Assembly: GCA_021779695.1 (NCBI GenBank)
Contig: JAJYAE010000182.1
Location: forward strand, 1 to 8,923
Reading direction: 5' to 3'
DNA: 8,923 nt
Source of the DNA: Acidobacteriota bacterium
GTDB lineage: Bacteria; Acidobacteriota; Terriglobia; Terriglobales; Acidobacteriaceae
Part shown: positions 1-7,341 of the stretch, one piece after another
Position numbering within the stretch: position 1 is the first letter of the stretch
Layout of the letters: each line of letters opens with the position of its first letter
The notes under the pieces: model-generated
Told to the model about the DNA's origin: nothing
Databases searched by the model: none
The model's input: the letters and a program-made list of their open reading frames with translations, nothing else
Position numbers and translations under genes: made by a program

Positions 1-2746
1 GATCTTCAGGCTGAACGCGCTGACTAAAAACGGCATCTCGCTTGAGCACTTGCCGTATTCTCTGCGCATCCTTCTCGAGAATCTATTGCGACATGAAGAC
101 GGCAAGAGTGTAACAGCAGAAGACATTCACTTTGTGGCGAATTGGGATGCGGAATCCGAGCCATCCCGCGAGATCGCTTACAACCCCGCGCGTGTACTGA
201 TGCAGGACTTTACCGGAGTGCCGGCCGTAGTCGATCTCGCAGCCATGCGTGATGCAATGCGAACACTTGGAGGTGATCCGGCAAAGATCAACCCACTGCA
301 GCCAGCGGAACTGGTAATCGACCATTCAGTGCAGGTGGATCAATATGGCACCAACGATTCCTATTCCATCAACACGCAGCTGGAGTTTCAGCGAAACCGC
401 GAGCGATACGCATTTTTGAAATGGGGCCAAACTGCGTTTCATAATTTGTCCGTTGTACCGCCCGGCATGGGCATCTGCCACCAGTTAAACCTGGAGTATC
501 TGGCAAGGGTTGTTTTCACCGCGCCACCAGATGCGGAGGGAGTCCTACAGGCGTATCCCGATACCCTGGTCGGTACCGACTCGCACACTACGATGATCAA
601 CGGCCTCGGTGTTCTCGGTTGGGGCGTCGGCGGCATCGAGGCGGAAGCGGCAATGCTCGGCCAGCCAGTGTCGATGCTGGTACCGCAGGTCGTGGGCTTT
701 AGGTTGCTGGGGCAACTGCGCGAAGGCAGCACGGCGACCGATCTGGTACTAACCGTAGCAGAAATGCTGCGTAAGTTCGGTGTCGTCGGCAAGTTTGTGG
801 AGTTTTATGGGCCCGGCATCAGTGAGCTAACGTTGGCCGACCGTGCCACAATCGGAAATATGGCGCCAGAGTATGGCGCGACCTGCGCTATTTTCCCCGT
901 CGATGCAGAGACGCTCCGTTATCTTCGCCTGACCGGCCGCAGCAACGAACAGATCACATTGGTAGACGCATATTACAAGGAGCAGGACCTGTTCCATACC
1001 GCCAACACGCCGGAGGCAAACTACTCCGCGTCCTTGTCGCTCGACCTAGCAACCGTCGAGCCGAGCGTGGCGGGTCCCAGACGTCCTCAGGAACGCGTAC
1101 GGCTGAGCGAAGCTCCTAAGAGCTTTGATGAGCAGCTGCCTGCGCTGAAAGGCCCTAACGCAAACGCTAACGATGAACGCCAGGTGTGGAGATGGGATGG
1201 TGAAGGTGGCCATCCGGCTGAAAGCGAACAGAACAACGCGAAAGCATCGCCGGAGCCTGGCAATTCCACATCAGTCAAAGACCGATTTGGAGTTGAAGTG
1301 GACAAGTATCTTGATCATGGCTCGATCGTGATTGCCGCGATTACAAGTTGCACGAATACCTCCAATCCATCGGTCATGCTGGCGGCAGGGTTACTGGCGA
1401 AGAAGGCCGTCGAGAGGGATCTGCAAGTTCCACCCTGGGTTAAGAGTTCGCTCGCTCCAGGTTCGCGCGTGGTCACGAATTATCTCGACAAAGCAGGACT
1501 TACGAAATATCTCGATAAGCTGCGTTTCAATCTTGTGGGCTACGGCTGCACAACCTGCATTGGCAACTCCGGCCCCCTGCCACCGGATGTCGCAAGGGCC
1601 ATTGATGATCATGGCCTCGTGGCTGTTTCCGTATTGAGCGGTAACCGCAATTTCGAAGGCCGTATCAACTCCGATGTGCGGGCAAACTACCTAATGTCCC
1701 CACCGCTGGTTGTCGCGTACGCGCTGGCGGGCCGCATCAATCATGATCTCGATAAGGACCCGCTCGGCACGGACAAGCATGGGCATGCTGTCTACCTGCG
1801 GGATATCTGGCCGTCCCAGAAAGAGCTTCAGAGCGCGTTAGCCGCTTCGATCGACTCAGGTATGTTCCGCAAAGAGTACTCGTCGGTGAGCGACGGCGAC
1901 AGCAACTGGCAGAGCCTGGCATTTCCAACGGGCAGTACTTACGGCTGGGAAGCCAACTCAACCTACATTCGCAAAGCCCCCTATTTTGACGGCATGCATG
2001 CCAGTCCTGCAGCGGTCGAGGACATTCACAGCGCGCGTCTGCTCGCTGTACTCGGCGACAGTGTGACGACGGACCACATCTCTCCTGCCGGATCGATCAA
2101 ACTGGATAGTCCGGCAGGTAAGTATTTGACCGAACATGGGGTAAAACCGGCGGAATTCAACAGCTACGGCTCACGTCGCGGCAACCATGAAGTGATGGTA
2201 CGCGGAACGTTTGCCAATGTTCGGCTCCGCAATAAACTGGCGCCGGGTACGGAGGGCGGCGTGACGCGTCTTCTGCCAGAAGGCGAGCCTATGACCATTT
2301 TTGATGCCGCAATGTCTTATGCCGGGAAGAAGACACCTCTGGTTATCGTGGCAGGCAAAGAGTACGGTTCCGGCTCCTCCCGCGACTGGGCGGCCAAGGG
2401 AGTGAAGTTGCTGGGTGTGCGTGCGGTGATCGCCGAAAGTTTTGAGCGGATTCATCGGTCAAATTTGGTCGGTATGGGAATTCTTCCCTTGCAGTTTGAA
2501 ACGGGTCAGAACTTCGAATCCATAGGTCTGACAGGTGAGGAAGTTTTTGAGATCGCCGGTTTGCGCAGGATGCTGGACACGAAGTTTACCGATGGCCGTA
2601 GTCTGACCGTAAAGGCCAAGCTGCCTGACGGGCAGGCGAAGACGTTTGCCACGCTCGTGCGGATCGACACTCTGCAGGAGATTCAGTATTACCAGCACGG
2701 GGGCATCCTGCAGTACGTGCTGCGGCAACTGTCTGGGAAGGCATGA
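1..2746 (+). CDS. acnA: Aconitate hydratase A (aconitase), 5' end cut by window edge
   Basis: This is an iron-sulfur hydro-lyase that interconverts citrate and isocitrate through cis-aconitate in the TCA cycle, in the cytoplasm. The reading frame is open from base 2 and the residues before the apparent TTG start at 50 (LNAL...LEHLPYSLRILLENLLR) already match the family N-terminus, so 50 is not the true start and roughly 25-30 residues lie outside the window. Counting from position 50, the three [4Fe-4S] ligands are visible: C434 in ITSCTNTSNPS, and C500 and C503 in GYGCTTCIGNSGPL. The substrate-binding stretch GTDSHTTMINGLGVLGWGVG lies near residues 174-194, and the C-terminal swivel-domain motif GSGSSRDWAAKG starts at 773. 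A low-complexity Asn/Glu/Pro-rich linker of about 90 residues just before the first Cys is about 40 residues longer than in E. coli AcnA as I recall it. The gene ends with TGA at 2744-2746. The family assignment is secure; 2-methylcitrate-type side activity cannot be judged from sequence. Confidence 0.97.
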   Translation, partial: IFRLNALTKNGISLEHLPYSLRILLENLLRHEDGKSVTAEDIHFVANWDAESEPSREIAYNPARVLMQDFTGVPAVVDLAAMRDAMRTLGGDPAKINPLQPAELVIDHSVQVDQYGTNDSYSINTQLEFQRNRERYAFLKWGQTAFHNLSVVPPGMGICHQLNLEYLARVVFTAPPDAEGVLQAYPDTLVGTDSHTTMINGLGVLGWGVGGIEAEAAMLGQPVSMLVPQVVGFRLLGQLREGSTATDLVLTVAEMLRKFGVVGKFVEFYGPGISELTLADRATIGNMAPEYGATCAIFPVDAETLRYLRLTGRSNEQITLVDAYYKEQDLFHTANTPEANYSASLSLDLATVEPSVAGPRRPQERVRLSEAPKSFDEQLPALKGPNANANDERQVWRWDGEGGHPAESEQNNAKASPEPGNSTSVKDRFGVEVDKYLDHGSIVIAAITSCTNTSNPSVMLAAGLLAKKAVERDLQVPPWVKSSLAPGSRVVTNYLDKAGLTKYLDKLRFNLVGYGCTTCIGNSGPLPPDVARAIDDHGLVAVSVLSGNRNFEGRINSDVRANYLMSPPLVVAYALAGRINHDLDKDPLGTDKHGHAVYLRDIWPSQKELQSALAASIDSGMFRKEYSSVSDGDSNWQSLAFPTGSTYGWEANSTYIRKAPYFDGMHASPAAVEDIHSARLLAVLGDSVTTDHISPAGSIKLDSPAGKYLTEHGVKPAEFNSYGSRRGNHEVMVRGTFANVRLRNKLAPGTEGGVTRLLPEGEPMTIFDAAMSYAGKKTPLVIVAGKEYGSGSSRDWAAKGVKLLGVRAVIAESFERIHRSNLVGMGILPLQFETGQNFESIGLTGEEVFEIAGLRRMLDTKFTDGRSLTVKAKLPDGQAKTFATLVRIDTLQEIQYYQHGGILQYVLRQLSGKA

Positions 2747-2841
2747 AAGTGTTGCTCGCGTCACGGGCCTACAGCTTATGATCGCTACCCATATCCTCTC
2801 TACCGAAGAGTTGAGAATGCGAGAAGACCCTTCGTCAGGGT

Positions 2842-2878
2842 GAGGAATGAGGAAGCGCCCCCTCTCTCCTCCCTCTTT
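2842..2878 (+). terminator. Possible acnA terminator hairpin (imperfect)
   Basis: GAGGAATGAGG (2842-2852) can pair with CCTCTCTCCTC (2861-2871): nine of eleven pairs form, with a two-base internal mismatch, around an 8-nt loop. A short pyrimidine run ending in TTT (2876-2878) follows. It sits 96 nt after the acnA stop. The T-tract is weak, so Rho-independent activity is only plausible. Just upstream, ACCCT (2827-2831) and AGGGT (2837-2841) form another small 5-bp stem. I see no convincing sigma-70 promoter for the next gene in the 229-nt spacer 2747-2975. Confidence 0.3.
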
Positions 2879-2962
2879 AATGCTCACCAATCTGGCGTGG
2901 ATCGACAGTGTTCTTCCGGTGCGGCTCAGGCCGGCCAACAATAGACGATGTCCACACAGTCT

Positions 2963-2967
2963 GAGGT
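2963..2967 (+). promoter_or_regulatory. Ribosome binding site of the PP2C phosphatase
   Basis: GAGGT lies 8 nt before the ATG at 2976. This supports that start over the internal Met at residue 13 (3012). Confidence 0.6.
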
Positions 2968-2975
2968 CGTGAAAA

Positions 2976-4085
2976 ATGCAAGTTCAATCTGGAAACCCTG
3001 AAGTACCGAAGATGGTGGCTGAACCCAGTATTGACGAGTACCTCCGTAAGAGGCTGATGCCCGTCGAGGGTGTAATTCCACACCTCGATGGTATTGAGAT
3101 GTTTGGTAATTCGATCCCTGCCGGAAAGGTGGGTGGCGATCTCTTTGAGTACATCAACTTCCAGCAGCGTTACAACATCGATGCACGGACCGCTCGCGCA
3201 TTGAATCTCTCCCAGAAATACCTAGAACCCCTTTCGGAAGGAACAACGCCGAGTAACGAAGTCGATCTTCATGTGCATTGGCTGGAATCGAGAGCCGGCT
3301 TTACCGCGGCTGATGCGATCCAATACAGAGAAGCCAAGAGTTCGGAGCAATTGAGAATTGCCGAAGAACTCCAAGAACTCCACACCACGGCAGGAGTGTT
3401 GTTGGTAGATGCGCAGGGACACGGAATCATTGCGGCGAAGATCGCCTCGACCGTGCATGATACTTTTCATACGGCCATACTTTCTGAACTGGATTGCAAC
3501 GGAAGAGCAACTCCGGAGATGTTTGAGAGAGTTAATCTCAGGCTTGCGCAGTCTGTTACTGCCAGGAACGCCTTGAGCCGGACCAAGGACGATAGTTCTA
3601 GGGAAATCGCAACCCTCCTGTACGGTGAAATACGCCCTGACGGACTTTTCCGCTTTGTAAACTTTGGCCATCCTCCACCGCTAGTTTTTTCCTCTAAATA
3701 TGGCCGATTCATGGAGATCAGAAAGTGCTGCATGGTGCAATTCCCCGCGCTTGGGCTCGAAATTCCCGAGGACCATCCTGACCGAAACAAGTATATTTCC
3801 ATCAACCTTCGCAGGAGCCAGATGAAGGCCGGCGACTTGGCAGAGATCACCCTGATGGGGAGAGGAGACATCCTATTCCTTTACACGGACGGTGTTTATG
3901 ACGGGAGTGACGAGGAGGAAAGAAGAGAGTTCGAACGAATCATTCAAGAACATAAAGAAGAGCCGGCGAAGGAAATCTGTAACGCGATCCTGGAGCGTGC
4001 AATAGAAAATGATGAACGCCTTAGACTGAGCGGCGAGCCTGACCGAATCGACGACAAGACGGTGTTTATCGTCAAGAGTACGTAG
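2976..4085 (+). CDS. PP2C/SpoIIE-family serine/threonine phosphatase
   Basis: This 369-residue protein is a stand-alone SpoIIE/RsbU-type phosphatase, a metal-dependent enzyme that usually removes phosphate from Ser/Thr of anti-anti-sigma or other signalling proteins. The metal-site motifs appear in order: VGGDLFE (D55), VDAQGHG (D145), LLYGEIRPDG followed by FVNFGHPPPLVF (215-238), LFLYTDGVYDG (D305) and DDKTVFIV (D359/D360). There is no signal peptide, membrane segment or N-terminal sensor (PAS, GAF, response-regulator receiver) domain, so it looks cytoplasmic and any input must come through the catalytic domain or a partner. About 90 residues separate GGD from DAQGHG, where classic members have about 35-40; the extra stretch (roughly 61-135) is polar and charged. 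The overall arrangement resembles PP2C proteins I associate with Acidobacteriota. No kinase or STAS protein is adjacent, so the substrate is unknown. The gene starts after a spacer and is not tightly coupled to acnA. Confidence 0.88.
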   Translation: MQVQSGNPEVPKMVAEPSIDEYLRKRLMPVEGVIPHLDGIEMFGNSIPAGKVGGDLFEYINFQQRYNIDARTARALNLSQKYLEPLSEGTTPSNEVDLHVHWLESRAGFTAADAIQYREAKSSEQLRIAEELQELHTTAGVLLVDAQGHGIIAAKIASTVHDTFHTAILSELDCNGRATPEMFERVNLRLAQSVTARNALSRTKDDSSREIATLLYGEIRPDGLFRFVNFGHPPPLVFSSKYGRFMEIRKCCMVQFPALGLEIPEDHPDRNKYISINLRRSQMKAGDLAEITLMGRGDILFLYTDGVYDGSDEEERREFERIIQEHKEEPAKEICNAILERAIENDERLRLSGEPDRIDDKTVFIVKST

Positions 4086-4238
4086 AGATTTGTCGCTACG
4101 GGATCTTTCTCGCGCCCAAAGTCCCTTTTCCCGAGTCCAGTCAGAGAGTGTCTTTCCATCTCGCGAAGCGCCCAGTTGCTGTGGATCATAGCGTAGTAGG
4201 CCTGGAAAACGTCAGAAGTTCGGGAATTGCACATGAAC
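4081..4238. other. Convergent spacer with a small inverted repeat at the phosphatase stop
   Basis: The spacer lies between two genes that point at each other. CGTAG (4081-4085, containing the TAG stop) is complementary to CTACG (4096-4100) around a 10-nt loop, and GGATCTTTCT follows. The stem is only 5 bp and the T-run is short, so it is at best a weak terminator. Minus-strand frames here are open (a stretch from 4279 to 3944) but run antisense into the phosphatase, have no ribosome binding site that I can see and match no family I recognise. I see nothing else. Confidence 0.25.
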
Positions 4239-4814
4239 TCACGACGAAGAGGATCCGGTGGTTCGTCGTGGACTATCAAAATACGCTGAGGAAGATTGCC
4301 TAGCGGTTGAATCTCGGCGACGCCCGGACAAGACCATCGAAAGACGCCAAAGGGTCACACAGAACAATGTGAAGACACTACCCAGGATGGCGCGTGGATA
4401 AATTCCCGTGGAGCGACAAAATTCGATGATTAGAATCAATGACGCTAAAACAAACAAAGTGAGTGAAAACGCCCGATGGAAACGCTGCATACCGTATTGC
4501 AGACCATCCAAATCTCTTCGCTCGATCTCGCGTCCCGCATCAGAATCGGTACATGCCGGCTTGCTTCTGCAGGCGTTGCAGGCAGCGGCGGGCGCTCGGT
4601 AGAACGTCACCTTCTTTGTGGGATCGGAGAAGACTGGGAACAGGTGCTGCTCTTCCGGACATTGCCAGATGTCACGCTCCCGATGGTATGTAAATCCGGC
4701 GGTCCGCATGCTCAGCGAACGGCGGTGCGCATGGCGCGCGGCAAATTCCAAACCTAGGGCGATGAACGCGAGGAGGACCGCATACCCGAGCATAAGAACG
4801 AACTCGATGGACAT
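4239..4814 (-). CDS. Membrane protein with transposase-like zinc-ribbon loop, coupled to qNor
   Basis: This gene encodes 191 residues and I do not recognise a characterised function. Hydrophobic segments lie at about 4-24, 115-132 and 140-161. Basic residues after the first (RHAHRRSLSMR) and at the C-terminus (GRRRDS) predict, by the positive-inside rule, a cytoplasmic loop (25-112) and a cytoplasmic tail. The loop carries W50-x-C52-P, then YRA (72-74), C79-x2-C82-x5-C88-T and GREIERR (94-100). This order closely resembles the cysteine zinc ribbon in IS1182/IS5-type DDE transposases, but no DDE catalytic region is present. The ATG at 4814 lies 11 nt after the qNor stop, so the two are almost certainly co-transcribed and probably translationally coupled. 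GTG at 4823 (better spaced from AGAAGG) or GTG at 4829 (GTGA overlap) are alternative starts. The Ser/Arg-rich tail is low complexity. The same frame is open upstream inside qNor, but that part is a shadow. The role may be a qNor accessory, assembly or sensing factor; this is inference. Confidence 0.75.
   Translation of the reverse strand: MSIEFVLMLGYAVLLAFIALGLEFAARHAHRRSLSMRTAGFTYHRERDIWQCPEEQHLFPVFSDPTKKVTFYRAPAAACNACRSKPACTDSDAGREIERRDLDGLQYGMQRFHRAFSLTLFVLASLILIIEFCRSTGIYPRAILGSVFTLFCVTLWRLSMVLSGRRRDSTARQSSSAYFDSPRRTTGSSSS
4240..4270. repeat. Perfect 9-bp inverted repeat at the end of the Zn-ribbon membrane protein gene
   Basis: CACGACGAA (4240-4248) and TTCGTCGTG (4262-4270) are perfectly complementary around a 13-nt loop that contains GGATCC. 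The left arm includes part of the TGA stop (4239-4241 on the minus strand). No T-tract follows on either strand, so it is not a standard intrinsic terminator. It could protect the mRNA 3' end, slow termination, or be chance in a repetitive Arg/Ser-coding tail. Confidence 0.5.
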
Positions 4815-4825
4815 GTTTGGCACCG

Positions 4826-7111
4826 TCACCTTCCTTCTGGCTGCGTAGTAATCTCGGCAAACAGCGTTTCCGTGGGCGCCTCTCTGCCGATTCCCTTCTT
4901 GGGATGGCGAATTCCCAGGATAGAGAGATACAGAATGGGCAATGCACCTCCAAGAATGAAGACAACATCTCCGGGCATCCGGAGCCATTCGAGGATCGCA
5001 TTCGCCCGGCTTCCGATGTAATTCAGCGTCCGTGCATCGTAGTAGCTGACGCTGACCGAGTGATAAAGCTGCAGTACACCCAGCGGGAAGAGCGTGGCGA
5101 AGACCATCCAGGCCAGCCCCAGGTTCAATGACCAGAAGCTGAGGCGCGCAGCTCCGTCGGACCACCGTTCCTGCGGGATGATATAGCGAAGGCAGAAGAG
5201 GGCAAGCCCCACGGCCAGCATCCCGTAGACTCCCATCATGGCCGCGTGCGCGTGGTTGGCGGTCAGGGCTGTGCCAATTTCGTAGTACGATACGACCGGC
5301 AGGTTGATCAGGAACCCGAACACTCCGGCGCCCAGAAAATTCCAGAAACCGACCGAAGCTAAGAACATCACGGCCCAGTAGTGCGGGAACGGAGTTCGAG
5401 ATTTCTCGCCCTGCACGGTCCCCAGTTGCAGGAAACTCCATGCTTCGACAGTCAGGAAGGTGAGCGGAATGACCTCGGCCGCTGAGAAGAACGCCCCCAG
5501 GGCCATGTGGAGGGCGGGCTCACCCGAAAAGTAGACATGATGCATGGTCCCGACAATACCGCCTACGGAGTAGAGGATCATATCGAGATAGATCATGCGG
5601 AGCGCGGTTCGTTCGTGGACCACACCGATCAGCACGAAAATGTAGGCAACAAGGATGGTGGTAAAAAGCTCCAGGAAGTCTTCGACCCACAGATGGACAA
5701 CCCAGAAGCGCCAGAAGTCGGTTGTTGTAAAGTTCTGCCCCGAGTTGGCCAAGAGGCCGACGCCGTAAAACGCGGGAATCGATAGCGCCGAATAGAAGAA
5801 AAGCCACGGCATATTTCCTGCGTGCTCGGCGCCGAGGCGGCTCCGGAGACCCCTAAAGAGGATCGCGACCCAAAAGCACAAGCCCACGGTAAGTAGAATC
5901 TGCCAGATGCGGCCGAGGTCGAGATATTCGAAGCCCTGATCTCCGAACCAGGAATTGTGAATCATTCCTTGAATGCCGCCAAACTCGCCGAGCAAGCTTC
6001 CAAGTACGACAATAACCAACGCTCCCAGCAGACTGTAGGCGAGCGCCTTCTGTCCGCGCGGCTCGCGCCCGGCGATCATCGGCGCAAGAAAGATTCCGGC
6101 TGCGAGGTAAGAGGTGGATACCCAGAAAATAGCAAGTTGCAGATGCCAGGTGCGAACCACGTTGAACGGCAGAAGCCGGCCAAGGTCGATGCCGAAGAAG
6201 CTCTGTAAATCGGCTCGATAGTGTTCCGTAGCGCCGCCGCATAAAGTCTGAATCAGGAACAGCGCTGCCATCACAAAGAAGAACCATGCGCAAGCGCTTT
6301 GAGCCGGAGTCAGCGGCACCTCGTCAGGATTCCGGAACGACATTGTCTGCTGTTCGCGTCCATGCCATCCGAGCAGGTTCCAACGTCCGAAGCTCGCCAG
6401 CAGCAAACCTGTCCCGCCAAGAAGAGCCGCTAATGAAAGCATGCTCCAGACGATTGCATCTGCCGTAACGTGATTATTGACGAGTGGCTCCGGAGGCCAG
6501 TTGTTGGTATAGGAATAGGAACGGTTGGGCCTCGCGGTCGAAGCCGCCCACGCCGACCAGCTGAAAAATGCGGTCAACTTGCGGATTTGCTCCGGATCTC
6601 GGATGGCATTGGGACGAAGGCCGAACTTGGTGGTCGGATTCCCGAAGAAAGACGCGTAGTATGCGCGGCATAGTTCGAAAGCATGACTCTGAGCATCCGT
6701 GTAGGTCAGCGTGCCGGTTGTGGCGTCATAACGATTTGTCTTGAAATCCTCGATTGTCCGATTTCGCGCCGTATCGGAGTTGGGTCCGCCGTAGAAATCG
6801 ATGCTCGAAAGTGCGGCGCGGTGAAGATATTCGGCGGTGAAATCCGGTCCCAGATAAGCGCCATGCCCGAAGATGGAGCCGTACTCCATCAGGCCGTTGC
6901 CCAGGAAGATCTGCTGTCCCGCCAGAATATCCGTGCGGGTAAACAGAATTCCCCCTGCTGGGTTCTTGACCGTCTGGGGAATGGGCGGCTCGTCCGTGTA
7001 GGTGTAATAGGCGAGGATTCCCATAATCAGGAAACCGATCAGCAGGACGATTCCTGCAGCCTGAAGCCAGCCGCTTGAGATCAGGAGCGATCGCTTTTCC
7101 GTAGCTTGCAT
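4826..7111 (-). CDS. norB: Quinol-dependent nitric oxide reductase (qNor), large subunit
   Basis: This 761-residue membrane enzyme reduces two NO to N2O using quinol, mainly for NO detoxification or as a step of denitrification. It has an N-terminal membrane anchor (about 16-36), an extracytoplasmic domain (about 37-215, with typical YTNNWPPEPL at 201-210) and then a bundle of hydrophobic helices of the heme-copper oxidase fold. There is no CxxCH heme c site, which argues for the single-subunit quinol type rather than the cytochrome c type, and no norC is adjacent. Expected ligands are in place: H323 (RTWHLQLAIFW, low-spin heme b), H473 with H524/H525 (FeB site, HLWVEDFLE and TMHHVYFSGEP), and H620/H622 (NHAHAAMMG, hemes b3 and b). 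Glutamates E477 and E481 keep the H-x3-E-x3-E spacing of NorB proteins. GGGAGG at 7116-7121 sets the ATG at 7111. A small membrane protein follows after 11 nt. norZ is another name in use for this type. Confidence 0.96.
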   Translation of the reverse strand: MQATEKRSLLISSGWLQAAGIVLLIGFLIMGILAYYTYTDEPPIPQTVKNPAGGILFTRTDILAGQQIFLGNGLMEYGSIFGHGAYLGPDFTAEYLHRAALSSIDFYGGPNSDTARNRTIEDFKTNRYDATTGTLTYTDAQSHAFELCRAYYASFFGNPTTKFGLRPNAIRDPEQIRKLTAFFSWSAWAASTARPNRSYSYTNNWPPEPLVNNHVTADAIVWSMLSLAALLGGTGLLLASFGRWNLLGWHGREQQTMSFRNPDEVPLTPAQSACAWFFFVMAALFLIQTLCGGATEHYRADLQSFFGIDLGRLLPFNVVRTWHLQLAIFWVSTSYLAAGIFLAPMIAGREPRGQKALAYSLLGALVIVVLGSLLGEFGGIQGMIHNSWFGDQGFEYLDLGRIWQILLTVGLCFWVAILFRGLRSRLGAEHAGNMPWLFFYSALSIPAFYGVGLLANSGQNFTTTDFWRFWVVHLWVEDFLELFTTILVAYIFVLIGVVHERTALRMIYLDMILYSVGGIVGTMHHVYFSGEPALHMALGAFFSAAEVIPLTFLTVEAWSFLQLGTVQGEKSRTPFPHYWAVMFLASVGFWNFLGAGVFGFLINLPVVSYYEIGTALTANHAHAAMMGVYGMLAVGLALFCLRYIIPQERWSDGAARLSFWSLNLGLAWMVFATLFPLGVLQLYHSVSVSYYDARTLNYIGSRANAILEWLRMPGDVVFILGGALPILYLSILGIRHPKKGIGREAPTETLFAEITTQPEGR

Positions 7112-7324
7112 GACACCTCCCAGTAGGGAACCGAGAACGTATGAACCGGAACTTGAGAGACCTGAATTGCCTTATTGCGGGGAAAATAGCGAACTGTGTG
7201 GGGTTTTTCGGCTATTCGCGACCATCCACCGCCAACCTTCGCAGCGCTAATCATTATCTGCCATTTCGAGAGATGCTGAATTCACAAATGACGGTTGACT
7301 CTCATGTTTGTTGTTCTTTGGACG
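7112..7324 (-). promoter_or_regulatory. Upstream region of qNor
   Basis: This 213-nt non-coding spacer must hold the qNor promoter if qNor is not read through from the isomerase gene. On the minus strand, GATAAT (7258-7253) could be a -10 element, but only a poor -35 sits at the right distance, and the leader would be about 140 nt. AATAGC (7185-7190) and GCTATT (7211-7216) form a 6-bp inverted repeat in that leader. I see no clear FNR/NnrR dyad (TTGAT-N4-ATCAA), no good NsrR palindrome and no NorR/sigma-54 GG-N10-GC promoter. The strong GGGAGG ribosome binding site lies at 7116-7121. Confidence 0.4.
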
Positions 7325-7341
7325 TCACGGCTTCACGTCCA
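7319..7341. repeat. Inverted repeat spanning the stop codon of the isomerase-like gene
   Basis: TGGACGT (7319-7325) pairs perfectly with ACGTCCA (7335-7341) around a 9-nt loop that contains most of the minus-strand TGA stop (7325-7327). On the minus strand the sequence after it is A-rich, not T-rich, so this is not a standard intrinsic terminator for the isomerase gene, and read-through into qNor is possible. Confidence 0.45.

Noticed and set aside
2459..2941. Minus-strand open frame of 160 codons opposite the acnA 3' end
   Set aside because: It is antisense to conserved acnA for most of its length and has no recognisable domain.
3944..4279. Minus-strand open frame of 111 codons across the convergent spacer
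   Set aside because: About 140 nt of it is antisense to the phosphatase 3' end, it has no clear ribosome binding site, and I recognise no motif in it.
4239..4814. Transposase remnant
   Set aside because: The cysteine motif looks like a transposase zinc ribbon, but the protein is intact, has flanking membrane helices, lacks any DDE catalytic part and shows no terminal repeats or target duplications.
4815..5441. Upstream extension of the Zn-ribbon protein frame to 400 codons
   Set aside because: It overlaps the well-conserved qNor coding frame on the same strand; the extra translation is Cys/Arg-rich with no family resemblance, and a plausible start lies at 4814.
4826..7111. Cytochrome c-type NO reductase (cNor)
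   Set aside because: There is no CxxCH motif and no norC neighbour, and the fused N-terminal domain and length fit qNor.
7240..7265. Sigma-54 promoter suggested by TGGCA on the minus strand upstream of qNor
   Set aside because: The GG and next suitable GC are 13 bp apart instead of the required 10, and the -12 element does not match.
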